The position numbers and the translations under genes were made by a program. DNA of 64,000 nucleotides from Bacteroidota bacterium (GTDB taxonomy: Bacteria; Bacteroidota; Bacteroidia; Chitinophagales; Saprospiraceae), in NCBI GenBank assembly GCA_016124585.1, contig WGNL01000017.1, positions 1 through 64,000 on the forward strand, given 5' to 3'. Shown here piece by piece: positions 1 through 8,865 of this stretch; position 1 is the first letter of the stretch, and each line of letters begins with the position of its first letter. The notes below the pieces were generated by a model. That model was not told the DNA's origin and did no database searches. It saw only the letters and a list, made by a program, of their open reading frames with translations.

Positions 1-1
1 C

Positions 2-3000
2 ACGACTTGGTACGCCGATGCGGATGGGGACAGCTACGGCGACCCGCTGGTTTCACAGGTAAGCTGCTCGCAGCCAACGGGTTATGTGGCAGATGATACC
101 GACTGTGATGACGCTGATTTTAACGTCAACCCTTCGGCAACAGAGGTCTGCAACGGCGTGGACGACAACTGCGACGCATTGGTGGATGCCGCCGACCCTA
201 ATTTAGTGGACAACGAGCCGCCCACTGTTTCCTGCCAGAACATCAATGTTTCCTTGGATGCGAACGGCATGGCGCAGATCATTCCAACGCAAATCGTCAC
301 TTTGCTTGCCGACAATTGCGTGAGTGTCTCGGCGGTGCTGAGCGTCTCCAATTTCACCTGCTCAAACATCGGGGCGAACCCTGTAATCGCCACAGCCATT
401 GACGGCAGCGGTAACACCGCCACTTGCACCGCCACCGTTACCATTGTGGACAATTTGCCGCCGACCGTCACCTGCCAAAACATCACCGTACCGCTGGATG
501 CTTCCGGAAATGTCGTCATCACGCCCTCGCAGGTCAGTTCAGGTGCTTCGGACAATTGCGGTTCGCCTGTGTTGGGCCTCAATATTTCTAATTTTAGCTG
601 CGCAAACATCGGGGCAAACACAGTCACGCTGACAGCGATTGATGGGAGCAACAACACGGCTTCCTGTACCGCCACCGTTACCGTGGAAGATAACCTGCCA
701 CCGACCGCCGTTTGTCAGAACATCACGGTACCGCTCAACGCCTCCGGCACGGCCACCATCACCCCCAGCCAAATCAACAACGGTAGCAGCGACAACTGCG
801 GGCTGGGGATTTTGAGCCTCAGCCAAATCAATTTTAGCTGCGCAAACACGGGGGCTCCCGTCACCGTGACGCTCACCGTTCCAGACGTGAACGGCAATAC
901 CGCCACCTGCACTGCCTCGGTGACGGTCGTTGACAACCTGCCGCCGACCACCATTTGCCAAAATTTCAGTGTCAGTTTAGACCCCAACGGCCTAGCCACC
1001 ATTGCTCCCAGTGATGTGGACAACGGCTCGTCGGACAATTGCGGAGCACCCATTTTGAGCATTAGCCAAACCAGTTTCGATTGCTCGAATATTGGAGTGA
1101 ACAACGTCACGCTGACCGCCAACGACGCCAGTGGTAATGCTTCCACCTGCACGGCCACGGTCGCGGTCAGCTCGATGTTGATGGTCAATGCTGGCAGCGA
1201 CGTGACCATTTGCAGCGGCAGCAGCACCCAGTTGAATGCCACGGCTTCCGGTGCCAACGGCATTGCATACGCTTGGACACCAACGACGGGCCTGAGCGAC
1301 GCCAACATCGCCAACCCTGTCGCCAGCCCCGCCAGCACTACCGCCTACACGGTCACTGCCTCTGCCAACGGCTGCTCGGCGACCGACCAGGTGACGGTCA
1401 CCGTTGCGCCAGCACCAACCGCCACCATCACGGCGGCAAACGCTGTTTGCCAAGGCAACAATATCAGCCTCTCGGAAACGGGCGGCAGCCCCGGCGTCAC
1501 TTGGGCATGGAGCGGCCCGAACGGGTTCAGTTCCACCCTCCAAAACCCAACCATCACGAACGCCTCGCCCCTGAACGCTGGGCAGTACAGCGTCGCGGTT
1601 TCCAACGGCAGTGGCTGTTCCGCAACGGCTTCCGCAACAGTGGCAGTGAACAGTTTGCCCACGGCGAATGCGGGGGCGGACGTGAGCATCTGCGCGGGCA
1701 GCACGGCGCAGTTGCAGGCCACGGGCGGCACGGGCTATGCTTGGAGTCCGGCGGCGAGCCTGAACAATGCCACCATCGCCAACCCCATCGCTTCGCCGAC
1801 GGCCACGACCACCTACACCGTGACCGTGACAGACGGAAACAACTGCACGGCCACCGATACGGTCGTCGTGACGGTCACGCCACAGCCGACCATCAGTGGG
1901 GTGCTGGCGGATTGCGATGCCAACCTGACGACCTACACCATCGAATTGACCTCGAATGCCAGCCAGTTGACGGCCTCGGCGGGCATTGTCACCAACAACG
2001 GCGGGGGCGCTTGGACAGTGAGCGATATCCAAGTGGGAACGAACGTAACGCTGGCCGCCACGGCGGCTGGCGGCTGCACGGCGATGCAGCAGGTGACTTC
2101 GCCGAACTGCAATTGTCCAGCTTTGGCTGCACCTTCTCCTTCGGGTAATGCAGATGTTGAACATTGCGAAGGGCTTGCGAACCCGGCTTTCGGCGTGACG
2201 GTGGGCAGTGGGGAAACTGCCGATTGGTACGATTCACCAAGCGGCGGCAACCTGTTGGCCAGTGGTGTTTTGGATTTTACACCGCTGCAAAACACACCCG
2301 GTGTTTACAATTTTTATGTGGAAACAAAAGTCATCGCCAACGGCTGCACGAGCTTGGTTCGTACCCATTTCACCCTAACCATTTTACAAAACCCAACGGC
2401 GGATGCGGGAAGCGATGCAAATATTTGCACAGGTGTTTCGGTGCAATTGGATGGTAGCGGCAGCAGCAGTGCAAATGGTGCATTGAGCTATGCTTGGTCG
2501 CCAGCAGCCAGCCTGAACGACCCAATGCTCGTGAACCCGACGGCAACGCCGGGCGCTGCGACGACCTACACCCTGACCGTCACCGACCCGAAAGGCTGTA
2601 TGGATGATGCTTCTGTTAACGTGAATATCAGCACGGTCAATCCACCTTTGGCGGGAGCGAACCAAGCCATTTGCGCTGGCGCAACGATACCCGCCCTGAT
2701 CGTCAGCCTGAACGGGGGCGAGACGGCAGACTGGTACAGTGCTGCTACTGGCGGGGTGTTGCTGGCGCAAGGAACGGCCAGCTACACGCCGACTGCCGCC
2801 GGGACTTTCTATGTGGAAACAAGATTGCTGGCAGGGGGCTGCACCAGTACCAGTCGGACGCCTATTTCATTGACCATCAATTCGTTGCCAATGGCAAATG
2901 CAACTGCGGGAAGCCCGGTTTGTGCGGGTGGCAGTGTGCAATTGGACGCCTCCAGTTCGCTGGGTTTGGCTCCGCTGAATTTTGTTTGGAGCAATGGGGC

Positions 3001-5785
3001 AGTGATAGCCAACCCCGTCGTTTCGCCAGCCAATACCACCAATTACACCGTCACGGTGACGGACGGGAACGGCTGCTCGGCTACGGCGCAGACCACTGCC
3101 ATCGTGAATGCGAACCCGACGCTCACGCTGGGTTCGTTGGCTTGCGACGTGAATTTGATCAACTACAGTTTCAGCGTGACGCTCGGCGGGGTTGACCAAC
3201 TCACGAGCACGGCTGGGACGGTGACAGGTGCTGGAACCAGCTACACCGTAACCGCTCCGAGCGGCCAAAACCTGCAATTGACCGCCACCAATAGTTTCAC
3301 AGGTTGTGCTTCGCAGCAGGTTGTGACGGGCTTGGTCTGCGGCTGTCCGACCATTTTGGCACCTGTTTCCAGCGGGGATAAAACCATTTGCGAAGGAGCG
3401 CCAACACCTGCACTCTCGGTGACGGTGGGTGCCAATGAAACCGCTGATTGGTTTACACAGGCAGCGGGCGGTGTAGCTGCGGCGACGGGCACGACCAGCT
3501 TCACGCCCAATCAGACTGCTCCTGGAATTTATACCTATTTCGTTGAAACACGCTACACCTTGAACAGTGGCTGTCTCAGCTCGACGAGGACGCCTATTCA
3601 ATTGATTATCAATGCCTTGCCCACGGCAAATGCAGGCAACGACGCCGCCATTTGCGCCAGCGAAACCACCACGCTGAGCGGCTCGGGAACGGGGGCGGGA
3701 AGTCTGAGCTACGCTTGGTCGCCTGCCATTTTGCTCACCAATGCAAACACGGCTACCCCAGATTTTACGGCAGCAAGTGCTGGATTGCAACCCTTCACGC
3801 TGACCGTGACGGACGGGAACGGCTGCTCCGCAACGGACAACGTGACGTTGGATGTGGCCGACAAGCCAAGCTTGGCCATCAATTCGCCTGCCTGCAATGG
3901 CCTGAGCTACTCCGTCAGTTTCACCACCAATGCCGACCAAGTGGCGGCTTCGGTGGGCACGGTGACGGGTGGCGCAGGCGCATTCACCGTCACCGATATT
4001 CCGAGTTTGACGGACGTGAGCATCACCGTCACGAACTCCACGACGGGTTGCAGCCAAGGACAGACGGTGGCGGGCATCAGCTGCAGTTGCGCTGGGTTGG
4101 TGGCTGTGCCCATTTCCGGCGGCAACCAAGTGGTTTGCGCTGGCGCAACGATTCCAGCGTTGACGGTGACTGTCGGCGTGGGGGAAACGGCGAACTGGTA
4201 CGACGCACCAACGGGTGGCACTTTGCTTACTGCCAATATGACGAGCTACACGCCGCCCGTGGCTGGCACCTACTACGCCGAGGCCGTGAATACGGCGATT
4301 GGCTGCGTGAGCGACCTCCGGATGCCCGTCGTTTTGACCATCAATCCATTGCCGACGGCGACCATTACACCGAGTGGGGCGACGACGTTTTGCGAAGGAA
4401 ACTCAGTGGATTTGACGGCATCGGGCGGGACTGGATTTTCATGGAGCAGCGGCGAAACGACCGCCACCATCTCCGCCGCCGCCACGGACATTTACATCGT
4501 AACCGTGACGGGCGCTGGCGGCTGCACGGCAACGGCCAGCAGCAACGTCACCGTGAACCCAACGCCAGCTGCCACCATTTCGGGCGATGCTGACCTTTGT
4601 TTAGGGGAAAATTCAGTGCTGACGGCTTCTGGCGGGACGGGCTACTCGTGGAGCACGGGTGTTTCTTCGCAAACAATCACCATTAGCGCGGCGGCGGATG
4701 CGGTTTACGCGGTGACCGTGACGGGTACGGGCGGCTGCACGGCGACAGCCAGCGTAAATGTCGCTGTCCATGCATTGCCCGTAGCAGATGCGGGGGCGGA
4801 TTTGGTTTTTTGTACCAATACAAATGGCGCGCTATTGGATGCCAGCGGCAGCAGCGGTGTGGGTATTTTGAACTTTGAATGGTCGCCCAGTGCGGGCTTA
4901 TCAGCTACTGACATCGTGAATCCGGTGGCCAGTCCGACAGTGGATGCGACCTATGTTTTGACTGTGACGGATGGGAACGGTTGCACAAGCACGGACGAAG
5001 TTTCGGTCAGCCTGCACGATGCGCCGATGAGCGTGTTGAGCACGAATTCGCCAATCTGCATGAACGAAGATTTGGAACTGGAGGAAACGGGTGGCGAGGC
5101 GATTGCATGGCTTTGGACTGTACCGAGTGGTTCGACCTTTGCTTCGCAAAATCCAACCGTACCACATGCTGATGTGGAGGAAGGTGTTTATTCGCTTGAA
5201 ATTACGGATGCGTTTGGATGCAGCAGTTTGACTGATTTTGATGTGACGCTTTCGGCGGGTGTAGCCTTCGAGGCGAAGTTCCTGACGACTAATGTTGCTT
5301 GTGAGGGTGATACGGTGCATTTCATCGAAATCAGTCAGACCACCACCCTACCGGATGGGTTCTCTTGGGATTTCGGGGATGGAATGGGCAGCACGGAGCG
5401 TGACCCGGCGCATGTTTACACGGATGCTGGCACGTATCAGGTTTCGGTCGTGGTGACGGAGGCGGGGTGTGAGAATTTCTCTGTTGCCAAGGAAATCAAT
5501 ATCAATAATTGTAGGCTGAGTGGCGGGGATGACGGGATACTTTCCTATAATTTATATCCGACTGTTACATCTGGCAGGCTTCGTATGGATTTGGAATTGC
5601 AAGAGCGGGAACTGTTGCACCTTGATATTTTCGATGTCTTCGGAAAACTGGTGGAAAGCCGGACCAAACGTGATGTGATGCATATCAACGAGGAGTTCAG
5701 GATTGATGATCCGGGCATCTATTTCATGCACATACGGACGTTACAGGGCCAGTTGACATTGAAATTCATAGTGGTGAGGGCTTGA
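2..5785 (+). CDS. Giant repeat-rich secreted protein with T9SS sorting domain (5' end outside window)
   Basis: The reading frame is open from base 2, so the start lies upstream and 1927 residues are visible; a GTG at 86 is internal, because the codons before it already encode the conserved WYADADGD motif. Domains in order: an acidic metal-binding-like segment (WYADADGD, DCDDADFNVNPSATEVCNG, VDDNCD); four HYR-like repeats of about 80 residues, each opening with PPT-x-x-CQN (near bases 212, 451, 691 and 937); many Ig/PKD-like repeats with ANAG-D-x-x-IC and TYTVTVTDGNGC signatures; a PKD domain (SWDFGDG, near 5370); and a final ~85-residue T9SS type A-like sorting domain (LYPTVTSGRL, DIFDVFGKLV, PGIYFMHI). 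The family is known for cell-surface or released adhesins that pass the outer membrane through type IX secretion; an adhesive role here is inferred. The ligand is unknown. Confidence 0.88.
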   Translation, partial: TTWYADADGDSYGDPLVSQVSCSQPTGYVADDTDCDDADFNVNPSATEVCNGVDDNCDALVDAADPNLVDNEPPTVSCQNINVSLDANGMAQIIPTQIVTLLADNCVSVSAVLSVSNFTCSNIGANPVIATAIDGSGNTATCTATVTIVDNLPPTVTCQNITVPLDASGNVVITPSQVSSGASDNCGSPVLGLNISNFSCANIGANTVTLTAIDGSNNTASCTATVTVEDNLPPTAVCQNITVPLNASGTATITPSQINNGSSDNCGLGILSLSQINFSCANTGAPVTVTLTVPDVNGNTATCTASVTVVDNLPPTTICQNFSVSLDPNGLATIAPSDVDNGSSDNCGAPILSISQTSFDCSNIGVNNVTLTANDASGNASTCTATVAVSSMLMVNAGSDVTICSGSSTQLNATASGANGIAYAWTPTTGLSDANIANPVASPASTTAYTVTASANGCSATDQVTVTVAPAPTATITAANAVCQGNNISLSETGGSPGVTWAWSGPNGFSSTLQNPTITNASPLNAGQYSVAVSNGSGCSATASATVAVNSLPTANAGADVSICAGSTAQLQATGGTGYAWSPAASLNNATIANPIASPTATTTYTVTVTDGNNCTATDTVVVTVTPQPTISGVLADCDANLTTYTIELTSNASQLTASAGIVTNNGGGAWTVSDIQVGTNVTLAATAAGGCTAMQQVTSPNCNCPALAAPSPSGNADVEHCEGLANPAFGVTVGSGETADWYDSPSGGNLLASGVLDFTPLQNTPGVYNFYVETKVIANGCTSLVRTHFTLTILQNPTADAGSDANICTGVSVQLDGSGSSSANGALSYAWSPAASLNDPMLVNPTATPGAATTYTLTVTDPKGCMDDASVNVNISTVNPPLAGANQAICAGATIPALIVSLNGGETADWYSAATGGVLLAQGTASYTPTAAGTFYVETRLLAGGCTSTSRTPISLTINSLPMANATAGSPVCAGGSVQLDASSSLGLAPLNFVWSNGAVIANPVVSPANTTNYTVTVTDGNGCSATAQTTAIVNANPTLTLGSLACDVNLINYSFSVTLGGVDQLTSTAGTVTGAGTSYTVTAPSGQNLQLTATNSFTGCASQQVVTGLVCGCPTILAPVSSGDKTICEGAPTPALSVTVGANETADWFTQAAGGVAAATGTTSFTPNQTAPGIYTYFVETRYTLNSGCLSSTRTPIQLIINALPTANAGNDAAICASETTTLSGSGTGAGSLSYAWSPAILLTNANTATPDFTAASAGLQPFTLTVTDGNGCSATDNVTLDVADKPSLAINSPACNGLSYSVSFTTNADQVAASVGTVTGGAGAFTVTDIPSLTDVSITVTNSTTGCSQGQTVAGISCSCAGLVAVPISGGNQVVCAGATIPALTVTVGVGETANWYDAPTGGTLLTANMTSYTPPVAGTYYAEAVNTAIGCVSDLRMPVVLTINPLPTATITPSGATTFCEGNSVDLTASGGTGFSWSSGETTATISAAATDIYIVTVTGAGGCTATASSNVTVNPTPAATISGDADLCLGENSVLTASGGTGYSWSTGVSSQTITISAAADAVYAVTVTGTGGCTATASVNVAVHALPVADAGADLVFCTNTNGALLDASGSSGVGILNFEWSPSAGLSATDIVNPVASPTVDATYVLTVTDGNGCTSTDEVSVSLHDAPMSVLSTNSPICMNEDLELEETGGEAIAWLWTVPSGSTFASQNPTVPHADVEEGVYSLEITDAFGCSSLTDFDVTLSAGVAFEAKFLTTNVACEGDTVHFIEISQTTTLPDGFSWDFGDGMGSTERDPAHVYTDAGTYQVSVVVTEAGCENFSVAKEININNCRLSGGDDGILSYNLYPTVTSGRLRMDLELQERELLHLDIFDVFGKLVESRTKRDVMHINEEFRIDDPGIYFMHIRTLQGQLTLKFIVVRA

Positions 5786-6081
5786 GTTGGAAGTTAATGA
5801 TGGCAAGTTGACCGATTATGATATCAACAATACTATCATTGGCAGTCATAACTTAGACGGTGCTAGGTATGATGAGTTTTCTCCCAAGTAGTGGCATTAT
5901 TCTAAAACACATTTGAATCAAAACTAAACATGCTACCGATGACTGAATATTGAAAAAGTTTAAAAATGGGATTAAGTGCATCGTTTATCACGGAATGAGT
6001 TGCGAATGCAATGAACAAAATTGCCTGCCACTTGTAGTTTGATAGCCTTTTTCAATCGCAACCAATGCAATATCAATCTAC
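5786..6081. other. Intergenic region, no gene seen
   Basis: This AT-richer 296-bp stretch lies between the adhesin stop and egtB. I see no coding frame, strong hairpin or clear terminator in it. The egtB promoter presumably lies here, but no convincing paired -33/-7 elements could be assigned. Confidence 0.5.
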
Positions 6082-7344
6082 ATGATAGCCATCGCTACAG
6101 TTTCCAGTATCCTCCACCGTTTTCAGCAAATCCGCCACCAGACCGAGGCCATCTGCCAGCCGCTCCAAACCGAGGATTTCGTCGTGCAGCCCATCGTGGA
6201 TGTGAGTCCGCCGAAGTGGCATTTGGGGCATACGACCTGGTTTTTTGAGAATTTTATTTTGGCGAAACATGCCAAAAACTACCAGCTCTTCAACCCGGAT
6301 TACAATTATTTTTTCAACAGCTACTACGAAAGTCAGGGGCCACGGGTGCTGCGCAGCCACCGGGGAAACATGACACGGCCTTCTGTGGCGGGTATTTTCG
6401 GCTACCGCAAATATGTGAACGAGCACCTCGAAAATTTGCTGGAAAAAAACGAAGCGTTATTGGAAAACGAAGAGTTTGCCTTGACAATCGAAATCGGTTT
6501 GCAGCACGAACAACAACACCAGGAGCTCTTGGTCACCGATTTGAAATACATACTGGGTAACAACCCGCTTTTCCCTATTTACCAAGAAAAAAAAGCGTCA
6601 AAAGCCGCCGAAAGCCATCCGGCAGCTTGGCTGGAATTTGAGAGCGGCCTGCATGAAATAGGCCATCGGGGCGATGGATTTTGTTGGGACAATGAACTAA
6701 GCGCCCACCAGGTCTTTTTGGAAGATTTTGCGGTGCAAAACCGAATCGTCACCAATGGTGAGTATCTCGAATTCATGCAGGACGACGGCTACCAGCGTCC
6801 CGAATTTTGGCTGATGGAAGGCTGGGAATGGGCCAAAACGCTGGAAGAAAAAGCGCCGCTGTACTGGTACAAAATCGAAGGCGAATGGTGGAATTACAAC
6901 CTTCACGGCTTTGAAGAAGTGAACCTGGCGTTGCCCGTCACGCACCTCAGTTACTACGAGGCCGATGCCTTTGCGAATTGGAAAGGTCTGCGCTTGCCCA
7001 CGGAATTCGAATGGGAAATCGCCTGCAAACTGAGCCACAGCAGCCTTCCTGCCGAGGCTAACTTCATGGAGAACGGGCATTTTCATCCTCAACCTGCCCA
7101 GCACCCGCAGTTTTTCGGCGATGCCTGGGAATGGACGTCGAGCGCCTACCTGCCGTACCCTCGCTACCCCCGTTTCAAAGGGGCCTTGGGCGAGTACAAC
7201 GGCAAATTCATGGTGAACCAAATGGTGCTGCGGGGCGGCTCAGTAGCCACACCCCGCTCGCATATCCGGGCCACCTACCGCAATTTCTTTCACGCCGACA
7301 AACGCTGGCAGTTCACAGGTATCCGGTTGGCGAAAAGCCTGTAG
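6082..7344 (+). CDS. egtB: Ergothioneine biosynthesis sulfoxide synthase EgtB
   Basis: EgtB is a non-haem iron enzyme that joins a thiol donor (gamma-glutamylcysteine or cysteine) to hercynine using oxygen, in ergothioneine synthesis. The 420-residue protein has the family layout: an N-terminal DinB-like domain with the iron ligands WHLGH (His 47) and HEQQH (His 142 and 146), the GPR-x(6)-RGNMTRPSV segment, then a formylglycine-generating-enzyme-like C-terminal domain ending RGGSVATP and FHADKRWQFTGIRLAK. The ATG at 6082 leaves the N-terminus at normal length. egtD follows 91 bp downstream. No egtA, egtC or egtE is in the window, so the thiol donor and the C-S lyase cannot be named from here. 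A hairpin (7330-7339 with 7350-7359) spans its stop codon. Confidence 0.93.
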   Translation: MIAIATVSSILHRFQQIRHQTEAICQPLQTEDFVVQPIVDVSPPKWHLGHTTWFFENFILAKHAKNYQLFNPDYNYFFNSYYESQGPRVLRSHRGNMTRPSVAGIFGYRKYVNEHLENLLEKNEALLENEEFALTIEIGLQHEQQHQELLVTDLKYILGNNPLFPIYQEKKASKAAESHPAAWLEFESGLHEIGHRGDGFCWDNELSAHQVFLEDFAVQNRIVTNGEYLEFMQDDGYQRPEFWLMEGWEWAKTLEEKAPLYWYKIEGEWWNYNLHGFEEVNLALPVTHLSYYEADAFANWKGLRLPTEFEWEIACKLSHSSLPAEANFMENGHFHPQPAQHPQFFGDAWEWTSSAYLPYPRYPRFKGALGEYNGKFMVNQMVLRGGSVATPRSHIRATYRNFFHADKRWQFTGIRLAKSL

Positions 7345-7430
7345 CCATTGGCTTTTCGCAGTTAGCTCTTGGCCTGTCTGCTTTAAGCCAACAGCAAAAT
7401 GCAAACAGCCTACGTCTAACAGCAAAAAAC
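7330..7430. repeat. Word-repeat hairpin element, egtB-egtD gap
   Basis: The left side carries TTGGC/TTAGC words and the right side the complementary GCCAAC/CTAAC words, giving a loose long hairpin. A perfect 10-bp stem GCGAAAAGCC / GGCTTTTCGC (7330-7339 and 7350-7359) spans the egtB stop codon. It belongs to the same family as the elements at 8411, 10270 and 34058. Confidence 0.6.
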
Positions 7431-7435
7431 AATCT

Positions 7436-8407
7436 ATGACCACGACCATTTCACCCGAAACAACTTACAACTTGGCCTTCGCCGAAGACGTGCGCAAGGG
7501 ACTGACCAGCGAGCCGAAATACCTGCTCTCCCGCTATTTTTACGATGAAATCGGCGACCAGCTTTTTCAAAAAATTATGGCTTTGCCGGAGTACTACCCT
7601 ACTCGCTGCGAATACCAAATTTTTCAGCAACATGGGCAGGGTCTCCTTCGGAAAATGGAGGGTAACCCCTTCGATTTGGTGGAGTTGGGTGCTGGCGACG
7701 GCCTGAAGACGAGGGTGCTGATGGCGCAGTTTCTGGCGCAAAAAGCTGAGTTCGCCTACCTCCCCATCGATATTTCCAGCCATGTGCTCGAACTCTTGCA
7801 AAAATCACTACACGAAGCATGGCCGGACCTGTCCGTCACGCCCATTGAGGGCGAATATTTTGCTGCGCTGCAATCCATCGGGCAGCTTTCCGAACGTCAA
7901 AAACTGGTGTTGTTTCTCGGCTCCAATCTCGGCAACATGAACCAGGAAAAGGCGGTTGATTTCCTCGGCCAACTGCGTAAAAAACTACAGCCCGGCGATT
8001 ATCTGCTCGTGGGTTTTGACCTGAAAAAAGACCCCGAAATCATCCTCGCCGCCTACAACGATAGCCAAGGTGTCACCCGTGATTTCAACCTCAACCTGCT
8101 GCGCCGCATGAACCGGGAACTGGGTGCCAATTTCGACCTTTCGGCTTTCCGCCACTGGCCGTCCTACAACCCGCTGACGGGCGATATGAAAAGTTATCTG
8201 GTCAGTGAAAAAGCGCAGCGGGTGAAGTTAGAAGCGCTGGAAATGGAAGTGGCTTTTCGGAAATGGGAGGCCATTGACATGGAGCTTTCCAAAAAATATG
8301 ACCGCCCGGAAATCGAATGGCTGGCGGAAGTAGCCGGATTCGAGGTGGAGGACTGGTTTTATGATGAAAAGCAATATTTTGCGGACGTGCTTTTTAGGGC
8401 TATATGA
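7436..8407 (+). CDS. egtD: L-histidine N(alpha)-methyltransferase EgtD
   Basis: EgtD trimethylates the alpha-amino group of histidine with three S-adenosylmethionines to give hercynine, the EgtB substrate. The 323-residue length fits the family (about 320). Visible signatures are the N-terminal LTSEPKYLLSRYFYDEIGDQLF, the substrate region LPEYYPTRCE, SAM motif I VELGAGDGLKT (residues about 81-91), and FLGSNLGNM in the place of the usual PGSTIGN. It lies directly after egtB on the same strand, so the two form the core ergothioneine pair. Ergothioneine is a thiol antioxidant, which fits the redox-like genes that follow. Confidence 0.93.
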   Translation: MTTTISPETTYNLAFAEDVRKGLTSEPKYLLSRYFYDEIGDQLFQKIMALPEYYPTRCEYQIFQQHGQGLLRKMEGNPFDLVELGAGDGLKTRVLMAQFLAQKAEFAYLPIDISSHVLELLQKSLHEAWPDLSVTPIEGEYFAALQSIGQLSERQKLVLFLGSNLGNMNQEKAVDFLGQLRKKLQPGDYLLVGFDLKKDPEIILAAYNDSQGVTRDFNLNLLRRMNRELGANFDLSAFRHWPSYNPLTGDMKSYLVSEKAQRVKLEALEMEVAFRKWEAIDMELSKKYDRPEIEWLAEVAGFEVEDWFYDEKQYFADVLFRAI

Positions 8408-8410
8408 GCA

Positions 8411-8474
8411 TTTAGCTTTTTGCATTTGGCCATTGGCCTTTGCAAAAGCTAACAGCAAAAAGCCAACAGCCAAT
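8411..8474. repeat. Word-repeat hairpin element, egtD-UBP gap
   Basis: TTAGCTTTTTGCA (8412-8424) pairs with TGCAAAAGCTAA (8441-8452) with one bulged base, and the loop holds TTTGGCCATTGGCC. Further right-arm words AGCAAAAAGCCAACAGCC continue to 13 bp before the next start codon. Confidence 0.65.
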
Positions 8475-8486
8475 TATAAATACATC

Positions 8487-8759
8487 ATGGAAAACGAAAC
8501 AATCTGCGAGCATTTGACCAGCGTCACCGAGGTTAAAAAAGCCAAGGCTTATGTCTGCGATGAATGTGTAAAAACCGGCAGTCGCTGGGTTCACCTGCGC
8601 ACTTGCCAGACCTGCGGCGGCACGCATTGCTGCGACAACTCCCCCAACAGGCACGCCACCAAGCATTTTCATGCGACCCAACACCCTGTCATTGCCTCTG
8701 CCGAACCGGGTGAGCGCTGGCTTTGGTGTTATCCTGATGAGCAATTTGTTGAATATTGA
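8487..8759 (+). CDS. UBP-type zinc finger protein
   Basis: This 90-residue protein is almost entirely a zf-UBP domain. It shows the paired zinc ligands CEHL, CDEC, the signature WVHLRTCQTCGGTHCCDNS, then H-x-TKHFHATQHPVI and a closing GERWLWCYPDE. In eukaryotes this fold binds the ubiquitin C-terminus; the bacterial role is unknown and ubiquitin binding should not be assumed. A longer frame upstream (from 8361) only overlaps the end of egtD; the ATG at 8487 begins the conserved domain. It precedes a histidine kinase and a receiver/oxidoreductase fusion on the same strand. I recall this three-gene neighbourhood from other genomes, which suggests a shared function, but I could not verify that here. 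Confidence 0.88.
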   Translation: MENETICEHLTSVTEVKKAKAYVCDECVKTGSRWVHLRTCQTCGGTHCCDNSPNRHATKHFHATQHPVIASAEPGERWLWCYPDEQFVEY

Positions 8760-8783
8760 AAAAGGGGGGTGATGAGAAGTTTT

Positions 8784-8862
8784 AAGCGGTTTATATTAGG
8801 TTGATATGGCAAAATATAAACCCCAAAATAAACCTTTTATCAACCTCATATAAACCATAAAC
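8784..8862. repeat. Word-repeat hairpin element before the kinase gene
   Basis: The left arm GGTTTATATTAGGTTGATAT (8788-8807) is answered by repeated right-arm words ATATAAACC, AATAAACC, TTATCAACC and ATATAAACC (8814-8857). The element ends about 3 bp before the next ATG, so it occupies the leader of that gene. Confidence 0.6.
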
Positions 8863-8865
8863 ACC

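Noticed and set aside
715-4236. Several long minus-strand open frames opposite the giant secreted protein, up to 420 codons
   Set aside because: They are shadows of a GC-rich repetitive coding strand, with low-complexity Arg/Ala/Gly-rich text and no recognisable domain. The plus frame has clear repeat domains and a T9SS tail.
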